Origin: Legionella_A sp963772805
GTDB taxonomy: Bacteria; Pseudomonadota; Gammaproteobacteria; Legionellales; Legionellaceae
Direction: 5' to 3'
Length of the DNA: 64,000 nt
Assembly: GCA_963772805.1 (NCBI GenBank)
Contig: CAVYYU010000002.1
Span: 310,001-374,000 of the forward strand
Shown here: positions 1 to 7,434 of the stretch, in pieces
How the letters are laid out: every line of letters starts with the position of its first letter
Position numbering within the stretch: position 1 is the stretch's first letter
The notes under the pieces: model-generated
Database searches by the model: none
What the model was told of the DNA's origin: nothing
Seen by the model: the letters and a program-made list of their open reading frames with translations, nothing else
Position numbers and translations under genes: made by a program

Positions 1-182
1 ATGTTAGCGAGATGCGCAAAATCAAAATGAATGAATTTGTCCATCCGGGTGATGTTGTGGTTTGTTATCTTACGGTTAAACATCACGACGACGATGAGTT
101 GATTTTGAGTTACCGCAGCGAAGTCGAAGGCAAGCGAGTTTGTGTTTTAGACGTGGTTATGACCGCGAAGGGTAGTGAATAA
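1..182 (+). CDS. C-terminal end of a hotdog-fold 3-hydroxyacyl-ACP dehydratase-like protein (partial)
   Basis: An open frame enters from the left edge (codons begin at base 3) and ends in TAA at 180-182, giving about 59 residues. The stretch with VHPGD followed by alternating beta-strand-like segments resembles the end of FabZ/FabA-type hotdog dehydratases, where an HPGD-like turn precedes the last strands. The catalytic His lies outside the window, so the assignment rests on this short tail and on the adjacent ketosynthase genes. It abuts the next gene almost without a gap, so the genes are probably co-transcribed. Another hotdog protein such as a thioesterase is possible. Confidence 0.5.
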   Translation, partial: VSEMRKIKMNEFVHPGDVVVCYLTVKHHDDDELILSYRSEVEGKRVCVLDVVMTAKGSE

Positions 183-183
183 A

Positions 184-1479
184 ATGAAAAGACGAGTTGC
201 CATTACTGGATTAGGCGTCGTTTCCCCGCTGGGAAACGACGTGCAGTCGACTTGGGATAATCTTCTTGCCGGCAAGTCCGGCATTGCCGAAATCAAACAA
301 TTTGATGCCAGCGCGTTTCCAACGCGCATTGCTGCTGAAATCAAACAGTTTACGCCAGCGCCCGCGTTGACTGGCAAACATAATCGCTTTGCAATGTCAT
401 TCACCCATTACGCACTTGATGCTGCCCAGCAAGCTTTTGTTGATGCCGGTATTAGACCCAGTCAACAAGATGCGACGCGATGGGGTGTAGTGACCGGCAG
501 CGGTATGATGACTGCGGAATTTGATTATTTGCACCGCTTTCAGCAAACTTGCGCGCCAACGGGCGACATCGATTGGCAATTGCTGCAGAGCAAGGCAAGC
601 GATTTTTACCGTTTGGTTGATTTTGGTAAAACCACGTCCAATTCAGCACTGTCTTTGCTTATTCAGCAATTTGGCATCGCAGGTTATGCGAGTTCAGTGC
701 ATACCGCCTGTGCATCTGGCGGACAGGCGTTGGGGTTAGCCATGCAAGTTATTCGCCGCGGTGACGCCGATTATATGCTCGCTGGTGGCTTTGATTCGAT
801 GATTAATCCACTAGGCTTATCGAGCTTCTGCTTGTTAGGGGCGTTGTCCACCTACAATGACACGCCAACAACTGCGAGCCGCCCATTTGATGGCGCTCGT
901 AATGGCTTTGTGCTCGGTGAAGGGGCCGCATTTTTAATTTTGGAAGCTTGGGACAAGGCTGTCGCACGAGGTGCTCATATTTACGCAGAGTTGGCGGGCG
1001 AAGGTAATACGCTAAGCTCCTATCGTATCACCGACTCGCATCCAAATGGTGATGGTGCCATTCAGGCTATTGAACAGGCATTGCGCGATGCCGGCGTAAC
1101 GCCTGCGGATGTTGATTATGTTAATGCTCATGGTACGTCAACCAAAATGAATGACTTGAGCGAAACCAATGCAATTAAAGCCGTATTTGGCGCTCATGTG
1201 CAACAGCTGCCTGTCAGTTCGACCAAATGCCAGACCGGGCATTTGATCGCTGCAGCGGGCGCGCTGGAGGCAGTCTTGTCGGTTTTGGCCATTCAACATG
1301 CTCGTGTACCCATGACCACTAATTTGACAACACCCGATCCTGAATGTGATTTGGATTATGTTACCGAAGGTTCGCGCGAAAAATCATTAGGTGTGGTGCT
1401 GTCCAATTCATTTGGTTTTGGCGGTTCGAATAGTTGTTTGTTATTCAAGCATCCAGAGTATGCAGGGGTGAGCGTATGA
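184..1479 (+). CDS. Beta-ketoacyl-ACP synthase, FabF/KAS II type (KS-alpha)
   Basis: A 431-residue condensing enzyme that would extend an acyl-ACP chain by decarboxylative condensation in the cytoplasm. The catalytic set is complete: Cys176 in TACASG, a His in NAHGTST and a His in QTGHLIAAAG, with a Gly-rich C-terminal FGFGGSN. The ATG at 184 is chosen because GAAGGG lies upstream; a GTG at 175 in the same frame would overlap the previous gene. It shares ATGA with the next gene, whose product is a ketosynthase without the Cys. That pairing is the layout of KS-alpha/chain-length-factor heterodimers in aryl-polyene and type II polyketide clusters, so a specialised lipid or polyene role is more likely than housekeeping FabF. 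Confidence 0.85.
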   Translation: MKRRVAITGLGVVSPLGNDVQSTWDNLLAGKSGIAEIKQFDASAFPTRIAAEIKQFTPAPALTGKHNRFAMSFTHYALDAAQQAFVDAGIRPSQQDATRWGVVTGSGMMTAEFDYLHRFQQTCAPTGDIDWQLLQSKASDFYRLVDFGKTTSNSALSLLIQQFGIAGYASSVHTACASGGQALGLAMQVIRRGDADYMLAGGFDSMINPLGLSSFCLLGALSTYNDTPTTASRPFDGARNGFVLGEGAAFLILEAWDKAVARGAHIYAELAGEGNTLSSYRITDSHPNGDGAIQAIEQALRDAGVTPADVDYVNAHGTSTKMNDLSETNAIKAVFGAHVQQLPVSSTKCQTGHLIAAAGALEAVLSVLAIQHARVPMTTNLTTPDPECDLDYVTEGSREKSLGVVLSNSFGFGGSNSCLLFKHPEYAGVSV

Positions 1480-2756
1480 GTGATAGTAATCGCGTATTTA
1501 TTACCGGCCTCAGCGCGTTAACGTCCACCGGTGCGACAGCCGATGAAACTTGGGAAAAAGTGTTAGCAGGTGAAAATGGCCTGGATGAAATAAAAGAATG
1601 GGATCTATCCTCCTGGACGCATCGTTTGGGTGGTGAGTTGAAAAATTTTAAGCCGGCGACGATGTTGCCCGATCGCAAGTTAATTAAAGTGATCTCGCGT
1701 CAAGATGTGATGGGCATAAATGCGGCTATGCAGGCGGTTGAGCATAGTCAACTGATCACTTACCGCGATACCCTTGAATCTGTTAATGAATTTAATGAAC
1801 AAACTGGGGTATATGTCGGCTCGCCGGGTAATAAATACTTTCAGCAATACGATTTTCTGCCCTTGTTGGCAAAGACGGGCGTTGATATGCAGCAGTTTGC
1901 CGGTCAACTATTTAATGAAGTGCATCCCATGTGGTTACTGCGTATTCTCCCCAACAACGTGTTGGCTTACACCGGCATCACTTATGGCTTCAAGGGTGCG
2001 AATCATAATGTCACCAATCATGCTGTAGGTGGCATGCAGGCCATTATTGAAGCGTATCATGCGATTAAAACCGGCGTGGCAGCGCGTGCAGTCGTGGTTG
2101 CTTATGATGTGGGCACGGAACCGCAAGCTTTGTTCTACTATGACAAGCTGGGTGTTGTTAGTGCACGCCATTTAAAACCATTCGACCGCGACCATGACGG
2201 CACGATATTGGCTGAAGGTGCCGCGGCATTGGTGCTTGAAAGTGAAGCCAGCGCGCGCGCGCGTTCGGCGGTGTGTTATGGTGAAATCACCGGTGGCATG
2301 TCTGCCAGTGAGGCTGCCGGCTTATTTTCGATAACAGCAGGTGGCCAGCTATTAGCATCGTTAATGACGCAGGCGCTGGAAAAACAGCAGTTAAATGTGG
2401 CTGATATTGGTTTAGTAGTAGCACATGGAAACGGTAACCAGACCTCCGACGTGAGCGAAGCCTGCGCGATCGACGCGGTATTCGGTGACAACAACGTTCC
2501 CGTGACATCATTTAAATGGTCAATGGGGCATACGCTCTGTGCATCTGGCGTTTTGGATACGGTATTAGCGACCTACGCGTTACGCGCTAAATGCGTACCC
2601 GGAATCGCACCGCTGGAAAATCGTGCCTCAGCTTGTGAAGCCATTGATGTGAGCGCAGTACACCGCAATATGAAGAGCGGCAAGCAACACGCATTGGTTA
2701 TCAATCGCGGCTTTGCCAGTATGAATGCCTGCCTGGTGATTAAAGCCTGTGATTGA
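1476..2756 (+). CDS. Ketosynthase-like protein lacking the catalytic Cys (chain-length-factor-like)
   Basis: A 426-residue ketosynthase-fold protein starting at the ATG that overlaps the previous stop by 4 nt. A longer frame reaches back to 1434, but that would overlap the previous gene by 46 nt. Where the active-site Cys belongs, the segment reads TNHAVGG with His182; the two other ketosynthase His regions (VAHGNGN and SMGHTLCASG) are still present. In type II polyketide and aryl-polyene systems the second subunit (KS-beta/CLF, ApeC-like) lacks the Cys and sets chain length with the active KS. Here the role is inferred from the loss of Cys plus tight coupling to a Cys-containing partner. It is followed by an acyltransferase gene with an 8-nt overlap. 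Confidence 0.75.
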   Translation: MSDSNRVFITGLSALTSTGATADETWEKVLAGENGLDEIKEWDLSSWTHRLGGELKNFKPATMLPDRKLIKVISRQDVMGINAAMQAVEHSQLITYRDTLESVNEFNEQTGVYVGSPGNKYFQQYDFLPLLAKTGVDMQQFAGQLFNEVHPMWLLRILPNNVLAYTGITYGFKGANHNVTNHAVGGMQAIIEAYHAIKTGVAARAVVVAYDVGTEPQALFYYDKLGVVSARHLKPFDRDHDGTILAEGAAALVLESEASARARSAVCYGEITGGMSASEAAGLFSITAGGQLLASLMTQALEKQQLNVADIGLVVAHGNGNQTSDVSEACAIDAVFGDNNVPVTSFKWSMGHTLCASGVLDTVLATYALRAKCVPGIAPLENRASACEAIDVSAVHRNMKSGKQHALVINRGFASMNACLVIKACD

Positions 2757-3597
2757 TTTAAATCTGCAACTTGAGAACATGCGGGTGTCATTCGCCGGCA
2801 AGATTTTCTATCATTGTCTACCTTATCGCCGGCAAGTGATCATGGCTAATATTAACCAAGTATATGGTGAGGCACTGAGCGTTACGCAAAAAACACATTT
2901 AGCTAAAGCATTTTACTCGCACCTCGCGACTTCTATCAAAGAAACATTTCACCTGCGCTTTATGAGTGAAGCAAAACTGCGTGCCCGAGTAGAGGTGCGC
3001 GGGCATGAGCGTATAATGGCGGTTGCAGCGCAAGGGCGCGGAGTTTTGGTGCTCACCGGGCACTTTGGCAATTGGGAATTTGCACCCCTTGGCGGCATTT
3101 TAAATTTCAAACAATTCCAGGGTCAGTTCCATTTTATTCGTCGCACCCTGGGCAGCAAGTTTCTTGAGCGTATTTTGTTTCGTCGTTATTACCAAGCCGG
3201 ACTGCATGTTATTCCGAAGAAAAATTCCTTACAACAAGTCTGTGACGCATTAGACCAAAACCACGCGGTGGTCTTCGTGCTCGATCAGCACGCATCTTTA
3301 GTCAACCGTGATGGCGTCGCTGCAGAATTTTTCGGAAAAAAAGCAGGCACCTACCGCAGCCTGGCCAGTTTCGCGCGCCACACTGGCGTGCCCGTAGTGC
3401 CGGCAGCGGGTTATCGTCTTGAAAATGGTCGTCATGTATTAGAGTTTCATGAGCCCATTGTATGGCAAGACCACGAGACTACCCAAGAGTCGATATATCG
3501 CAATACCCTCGCTTACAATCAGGCGCTGGAGCGCATTATATTAGCGCATCCGGAGCAATGGATGTGGTTGCACAAGCGTTGGAAGTTGAAGGAATAA
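2749..3597 (+). CDS. LpxL/HtrB-family lysophospholipid or lipid A-type acyltransferase
   Basis: A 282-residue protein starting with GTG that overlaps the preceding gene by 8 nt. The motif LTGHFGNWEF gives the H-x4-E catalytic dyad (His105, Glu110) of the LpxL/LpxM acyltransferase family. A central block with FVLDQHAS and a later conserved FARHTGVPVVP also fit the family. It is slightly shorter than E. coli LpxL (about 306 residues). Members normally transfer acyl chains from ACP to lipid A or other lipids at the inner membrane. Beside the KS pair it probably attaches the cluster's acyl or polyene product to a membrane lipid, as in aryl-polyene clusters; the acceptor cannot be read from sequence. 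Confidence 0.75.
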   Translation: MIDLNLQLENMRVSFAGKIFYHCLPYRRQVIMANINQVYGEALSVTQKTHLAKAFYSHLATSIKETFHLRFMSEAKLRARVEVRGHERIMAVAAQGRGVLVLTGHFGNWEFAPLGGILNFKQFQGQFHFIRRTLGSKFLERILFRRYYQAGLHVIPKKNSLQQVCDALDQNHAVVFVLDQHASLVNRDGVAAEFFGKKAGTYRSLASFARHTGVPVVPAAGYRLENGRHVLEFHEPIVWQDHETTQESIYRNTLAYNQALERIILAHPEQWMWLHKRWKLKE

Positions 3598-3926
3598 ATC
3601 GGTTGAATTTTGACATGTTGCCTTGTACAAAATGATTGTGATTTATTCATACCGTAGGTTGGTGCTGAGCGGTAGCGAAGCCCAACAGTCGCGGCACGCG
3701 AGGCTCCCTTGTTGGGCTTCGCTACCGCTCAGCGCCAACCTACAACAACCTGTCAAAATTAAATGAAAAAGCTATCAGGCTCCCCTCCTCAGCAGCATTG
3801 TCCATATCAGACAGCGGAAGTTCCAGGCTTTAATCTATTGTAGATACGCGCGCATAGCTAATCATCCAGTAACTTTTTTTGGTGTGATTCTACCCAACTG
3901 TTTGCTGAGCGCGGGGTAGCCCATAT
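3598..3926. other. Intergenic region between convergent genes
   Basis: Apart from the inverted repeat at 3654-3743 and its short flanking inverted match, I see no gene, tRNA or clear promoter here. The acyltransferase gene ends on the left and the minus-strand hydrolase gene ends on the right, so no promoter is expected. Confidence 0.6.
3654..3743. repeat. Inverted repeat copy 1 (33-bp arms, 24-nt loop)
   Basis: The left arm at 3654-3686 begins GTAGGTTGGTGCTGAGCGGT and ends GCCCAAC; the right arm at 3711-3743 is its reverse complement except for one position (TGC against GCGC pairing, a possible G:U in RNA). The same arms occur at 6844-6929 and 50934-51023. Outside the arms a second short inverted match (AATTTTGACA left, TGTCAAAATT right) encloses the element. 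It sits just after the acyltransferase stop and could fold as a transcription-ending hairpin, though no T-run follows. A REP/MITE-type dispersed element is the simplest reading. Confidence 0.85.
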
Positions 3927-5507
3927 TCAATCCTCTCCTGGAAATTTGGGTTTGAGTGTTGTTTGCAAAGGGGACGGTGAGCTACTCTTGGTTTCCACGT
4001 TTGCATTAATAACGTCGGTAGATGCTGACGCACCTCGCCTAAGGTCTGCTACAGGATTCTTAAATTGTGCCATTCTTTCTCGAGCGTTGTCTAACGTATC
4101 TGATTCGTTTGTTTTTAAATGGGAGCGGACATATGCCCCAATACGAGCAGTATCAGCCGTCTCATTTTCTTTCCATCCAGGTTCCACATTTCTAGCAAGG
4201 CCAAATTTTTGAAAAAACCAATTAAACGTATGTTTCAATTCTACTACTGGCTTTACAATTAACTCGGCAAGAACATGCCCATAACCATGCCCAGAATGAT
4301 TTAAGCTTTCGTTGCCATTTGCAAAATAGACAACGCCCGATTTACTTTTCATATCCATAGCAACCCACCCACGCCACTGGTCCATATCGCCGGTATGGAA
4401 TGCCGAGGTCACTTTACCCGCGTCATCGAGTTCCAGCCCAAAACCCAATCCCCATTCGAGATGTTTCGTGTCATTATCTGAAACACCCATGTCTAGGGCC
4501 CATTGGTCTTTCTGCAACGAAATTTGAGGTTTGAAGGCTTCCTGTAACGTAGGATTTATAGAGGAATGACCTGTAATGGCTGTTATCTGTTTAAGCGCCT
4601 CATCTGATAAATTACCTATTGGTGATAAACTATTATTTAGTTTTTCCTCCGCACCTGTAGAAAATATTTTGTGCAATCCTTCTAATTTGGATGCGTCTAA
4701 TTTGAACACTGAGAGCTTGTTATCTAATTTGTTGTAGTAAAAAAGATCTTCTTTCGTAAGAATATAGTTTGAAGTAGCAGACTTGCTTTGATTTTCAAGT
4801 GTGGGGGTGTCAGACATTGATATCATGCCACAGCCTTGCATCCAGGCTGTGATTAAAATAGCATAATCGCTTGGCGTAGTGCTTAGCGAATTCGCGGCAT
4901 TGCAATCCCGCGCAGTCTTTCCCCCGGGTACATAACTGCTATGCGTCATACCCAAAGGATTAAAAACGTCTTCTTTTGCCAGCGCTTCAAGCGACTTGTT
5001 TTGTTCTTTTTCCAGGGCTTTTTGTAAATAACGTAGCGCCATATTTCCATAGGCATAAGCTGTTCCCGGTGTAAAATCAAATGTTGATGCGCCATTAATG
5101 GGTATTCCTGTTGTATGGGACAACACCATGCGGGGGGTTATTTTTGCGCCTTCTTCAGCAAATTCCTTGCTAACCTTTGTAGCGGAATCATTCTTGTAGA
5201 AGTCCTCTATTGGATAAATTTTAGATATTGGAGTATCTAACGTAAAAGGCTCTTTAGAATTTTTATTGGCCAGTATTTTTTGATCGCCTATCATTTTAAG
5301 TACTAAATAGGAAAATACGGGCTTGCTAAGCGATGCTGCACCAAAAATTGTATCCGATTCTACATCAACAGGGAATTGGCCAGTGTGCATGTCGGTTGTT
5401 CCTAAGACCTTAGGACTAATAGGTTTTCCCGGGGTAAAATAAGCAATAGATGCGCCGGGAGTATTGCTTTCCTCCATCCGCTCTTTAATTTCAGCTTCGC
5501 TCTTCAT
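3927..5507 (-). CDS. Beta-lactamase-fold serine hydrolase without signal peptide (candidate effector)
   Basis: A 526-residue protein with the three motifs of the class C beta-lactamase/esterase fold: S59-L-S-K62, Y153-G-N155 and H371-T-G373, plus the family's LSHTTGIP at about 129-136. These residues form the acyl-enzyme Ser, its Lys base and the substrate-binding triad in penicillin-binding esterases. Family enzymes of this kind are normally exported, but no signal peptide or membrane segment is visible here. About 130 extra residues follow the fold, polar and Ser/Thr-rich at the end. With neighbours that look like secreted effectors, delivery by a type IV system is possible but inferred. 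The start ATG has only a weak AGG upstream. Substrate unknown. Confidence 0.7.
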   Translation of the reverse strand: MKSEAEIKERMEESNTPGASIAYFTPGKPISPKVLGTTDMHTGQFPVDVESDTIFGAASLSKPVFSYLVLKMIGDQKILANKNSKEPFTLDTPISKIYPIEDFYKNDSATKVSKEFAEEGAKITPRMVLSHTTGIPINGASTFDFTPGTAYAYGNMALRYLQKALEKEQNKSLEALAKEDVFNPLGMTHSSYVPGGKTARDCNAANSLSTTPSDYAILITAWMQGCGMISMSDTPTLENQSKSATSNYILTKEDLFYYNKLDNKLSVFKLDASKLEGLHKIFSTGAEEKLNNSLSPIGNLSDEALKQITAITGHSSINPTLQEAFKPQISLQKDQWALDMGVSDNDTKHLEWGLGFGLELDDAGKVTSAFHTGDMDQWRGWVAMDMKSKSGVVYFANGNESLNHSGHGYGHVLAELIVKPVVELKHTFNWFFQKFGLARNVEPGWKENETADTARIGAYVRSHLKTNESDTLDNARERMAQFKNPVADLRRGASASTDVINANVETKSSSPSPLQTTLKPKFPGED

Positions 5508-5709
5508 GGTAATTTTACCTACAATGAACTGTTAATTTATTATACAACATTTTTGGGGCGGAGCTATTCAATCTGTTCAGCAGACGCCCAGTCTTGCTTA
5601 AATGTGGCGCATCTGCCGGGTGCCTTCGCCAACAATCAATGGTTTTCATGATTTTTTTAACATAAAATGCATTTTTTTTTATTTGATATTTTTGTGAGAA
5701 GGACATCCC

Positions 5710-6831
5710 ATGCCACGGCTCGGTGCATTTGCTCGTTTTTTTTCTATGGCTCCTTATCATAACCAGTCAGCGCTAACAACACGACCGCTGCAGTTTTTTA
5801 TTCATACAGTACCCTCACCAACGTTCATGATGCAAAAATTGCAACAGCAAGGCCATTTTTCCAAGCAGATTTTTCCTGAATCGAAAAAAACACTGGAAAA
5901 TTATTTGCAAGCGGATGGTTTTAATTTGGAGGCAATGAAGTACACGTCAGTCGAACTACTGGAGCGGCCATTTAGACTTTCTTTTTCGGGCAAAACGTTT
6001 GTCGATATACCGAAACCTTATCAATCACTTATTCCAATATTAGAGACATATGCAGCAACGGTGGTGAATGTTTTTGCTGATAAGCTTGCCAGTCGTCTTT
6101 ATGATCCCAAAGAGGTGCTACAAGAAAATACGACTGAGCGTGGGCATGGATTTCAAGCCTTTGTCATGATGCATCAGTTGCGCGCTGGCGAAAAAAATAA
6201 ATTAGGTTTATTAGCACTGCTGCACGATATTGCGCGGGCTACGATGGCAGACGCTCATCATGGCGATCTTTATCATCATCAAGAAGCCGATAAAATCCTG
6301 GCGCCTCAAGGATACTCTCACGACATGGCAACACGCTACCCTCTATTGCACCCATTCGCAAAGGATATCTGGTCACAATTTTCTGGTGAATATCGCCATG
6401 AACTGCTCAGTCCAGTTTCTGCCTATTCCTTAGTCGCTCAAAAAAAAGAATCGGCTTTACTCATGCAGCAATTGGATCATGAGCATCACTCCCCTGATCC
6501 AACGATACAGCGCGAAAAATCAGAGCAACTGCTGACGTTAGTATCACGGATGATGATGTTAAGGCTAGTGGATGAGTCTGCAAAAGTTCCGATGCCAGCA
6601 AGCGATCAACTGTTAACGCCAGCACAGCTTAACCAATTGATTATTGAACAAATCGTTGACCATCTTAAAACACGTCCTCCAGAACTTTTCGCCGATTATC
6701 AGGAGTTGTTGCGAGTAGCATTGAGGTTATTGCGACGCACTGCATCCGATTCAAATTATTCTGATCGTTATCAGCCTCTTCGTGATGAAGAAGAACGCTT
6801 GAGCGACTCACCCAGTACCGTTTCCATTTAG
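5710..6831 (+). CDS. HD-domain phosphohydrolase-like protein
   Basis: A 373-residue protein with an HD metal-binding pattern in the middle: His146 (ERGHGFQAF), His172-Asp173 in LLALLHDIARA, then His183/184 and His189/190 in DAHHGDLYHHQEAD. This is the usual H...HD...H spacing of HD hydrolases, which bind divalent metals and cleave phosphoesters or, in PhnZ-like members, oxidise phosphonates. The first 100 and last 150 residues match nothing I recognise; the C-terminus is charged and Ser-rich. The start is well supported by GAGAAGGA six bases upstream of the ATG. No signal peptide. It stands alone between two inverted-repeat-bearing spacers, and its substrate cannot be named. Confidence 0.6.
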   Translation: MPRLGAFARFFSMAPYHNQSALTTRPLQFFIHTVPSPTFMMQKLQQQGHFSKQIFPESKKTLENYLQADGFNLEAMKYTSVELLERPFRLSFSGKTFVDIPKPYQSLIPILETYAATVVNVFADKLASRLYDPKEVLQENTTERGHGFQAFVMMHQLRAGEKNKLGLLALLHDIARATMADAHHGDLYHHQEADKILAPQGYSHDMATRYPLLHPFAKDIWSQFSGEYRHELLSPVSAYSLVAQKKESALLMQQLDHEHHSPDPTIQREKSEQLLTLVSRMMMLRLVDESAKVPMPASDQLLTPAQLNQLIIEQIVDHLKTRPPELFADYQELLRVALRLLRRTASDSNYSDRYQPLRDEEERLSDSPSTVSI

Positions 6832-7434
6832 TTTGGACAGGTTGTAGGTTGGTGCTGAGCGCTAGCGAAGCCCAACTAGGGATCGGTGCCATGATTGTTG
6901 GGCTTCGCTAGCGCTCAGCGCCAACCTACTGTATGAATCAATAATCATCATCTTGTACCATATACCTGCCATAACCAAGTGGTAACGTGAGCGTTGCTAT
7001 TAAGTTAAGGACGTTTCATACAAAGGTGGTGGCTTGATTTGTATGTAGGAAAATAGGTGCTGCTGGAAAAGCCACCGTTCATTCTGGCTAGCCTCTTGTA
7101 TAAATATATTTTTAATTAGTAGTGAAAATAACTCGCTTAGTATCATCAAATAATGACCTATGATTTTTATCGTTATTCGTCAAAAAAATTTGAGTTGGCA
7201 TTTATTTATATTCAAAGAGTTAACCGCTATTTCAAATCCCTAAAAGAGCCGTCCAGACGTATAATTCAACTATTTAATCATTTAAATTTCATTAAAAAAA
7301 TATAAATTAGGCAAGAATTTCCATGGTTAAAAAATCTTTACACCCTACTTGGTTTCTGATAACAATGGGTTGCTGCTTTTCATGCGAAGTGTTGTAACTA
7401 CAAGTACAATTATCTTTAAAGAAGGAGCTTTATC
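6832..7434. other. AT-rich intergenic region upstream of the large protease gene
   Basis: The first 100 bases hold inverted repeat copy 2. The remaining 500 bases are AT-rich with many stops and carry no recognisable gene or RNA. They probably contain the promoter of the 1410-residue protein gene, but no unambiguous -35/-10 pair can be chosen. A 24-codon ATG frame at 7323-7397 exists but has no good ribosome site. Confidence 0.5.
6844..6929. repeat. Inverted repeat copy 2 (33-bp arms, 20-nt loop)
   Basis: The left arm at 6844-6876 and right arm at 6897-6929 are the same sequence as copy 1, except that GGTAGC is changed to GCTAGC in the left arm and the matching base is changed in the right arm, so pairing is kept. 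The loop shares a GTGCCATGATT-like segment with copy 3. It begins 12 bases after the HD-protein stop and may act as its terminator hairpin. Confidence 0.85.

Noticed and set aside
5515..5760. Minus-strand frame of 81 codons between the beta-lactamase-like and HD genes
   Set aside because: Overlaps the well-supported start of the HD gene and has a composition unlike a protein.
6999..7010. TTAA-spaced sequence resembling a PmrA site upstream of the giant protease
   Set aside because: Only a partial match; AT-rich DNA gives such matches by chance.
7323..7397. A 24-codon frame before the giant protease, possible leader peptide
   Set aside because: No ribosome site and no sign of attenuator structure.
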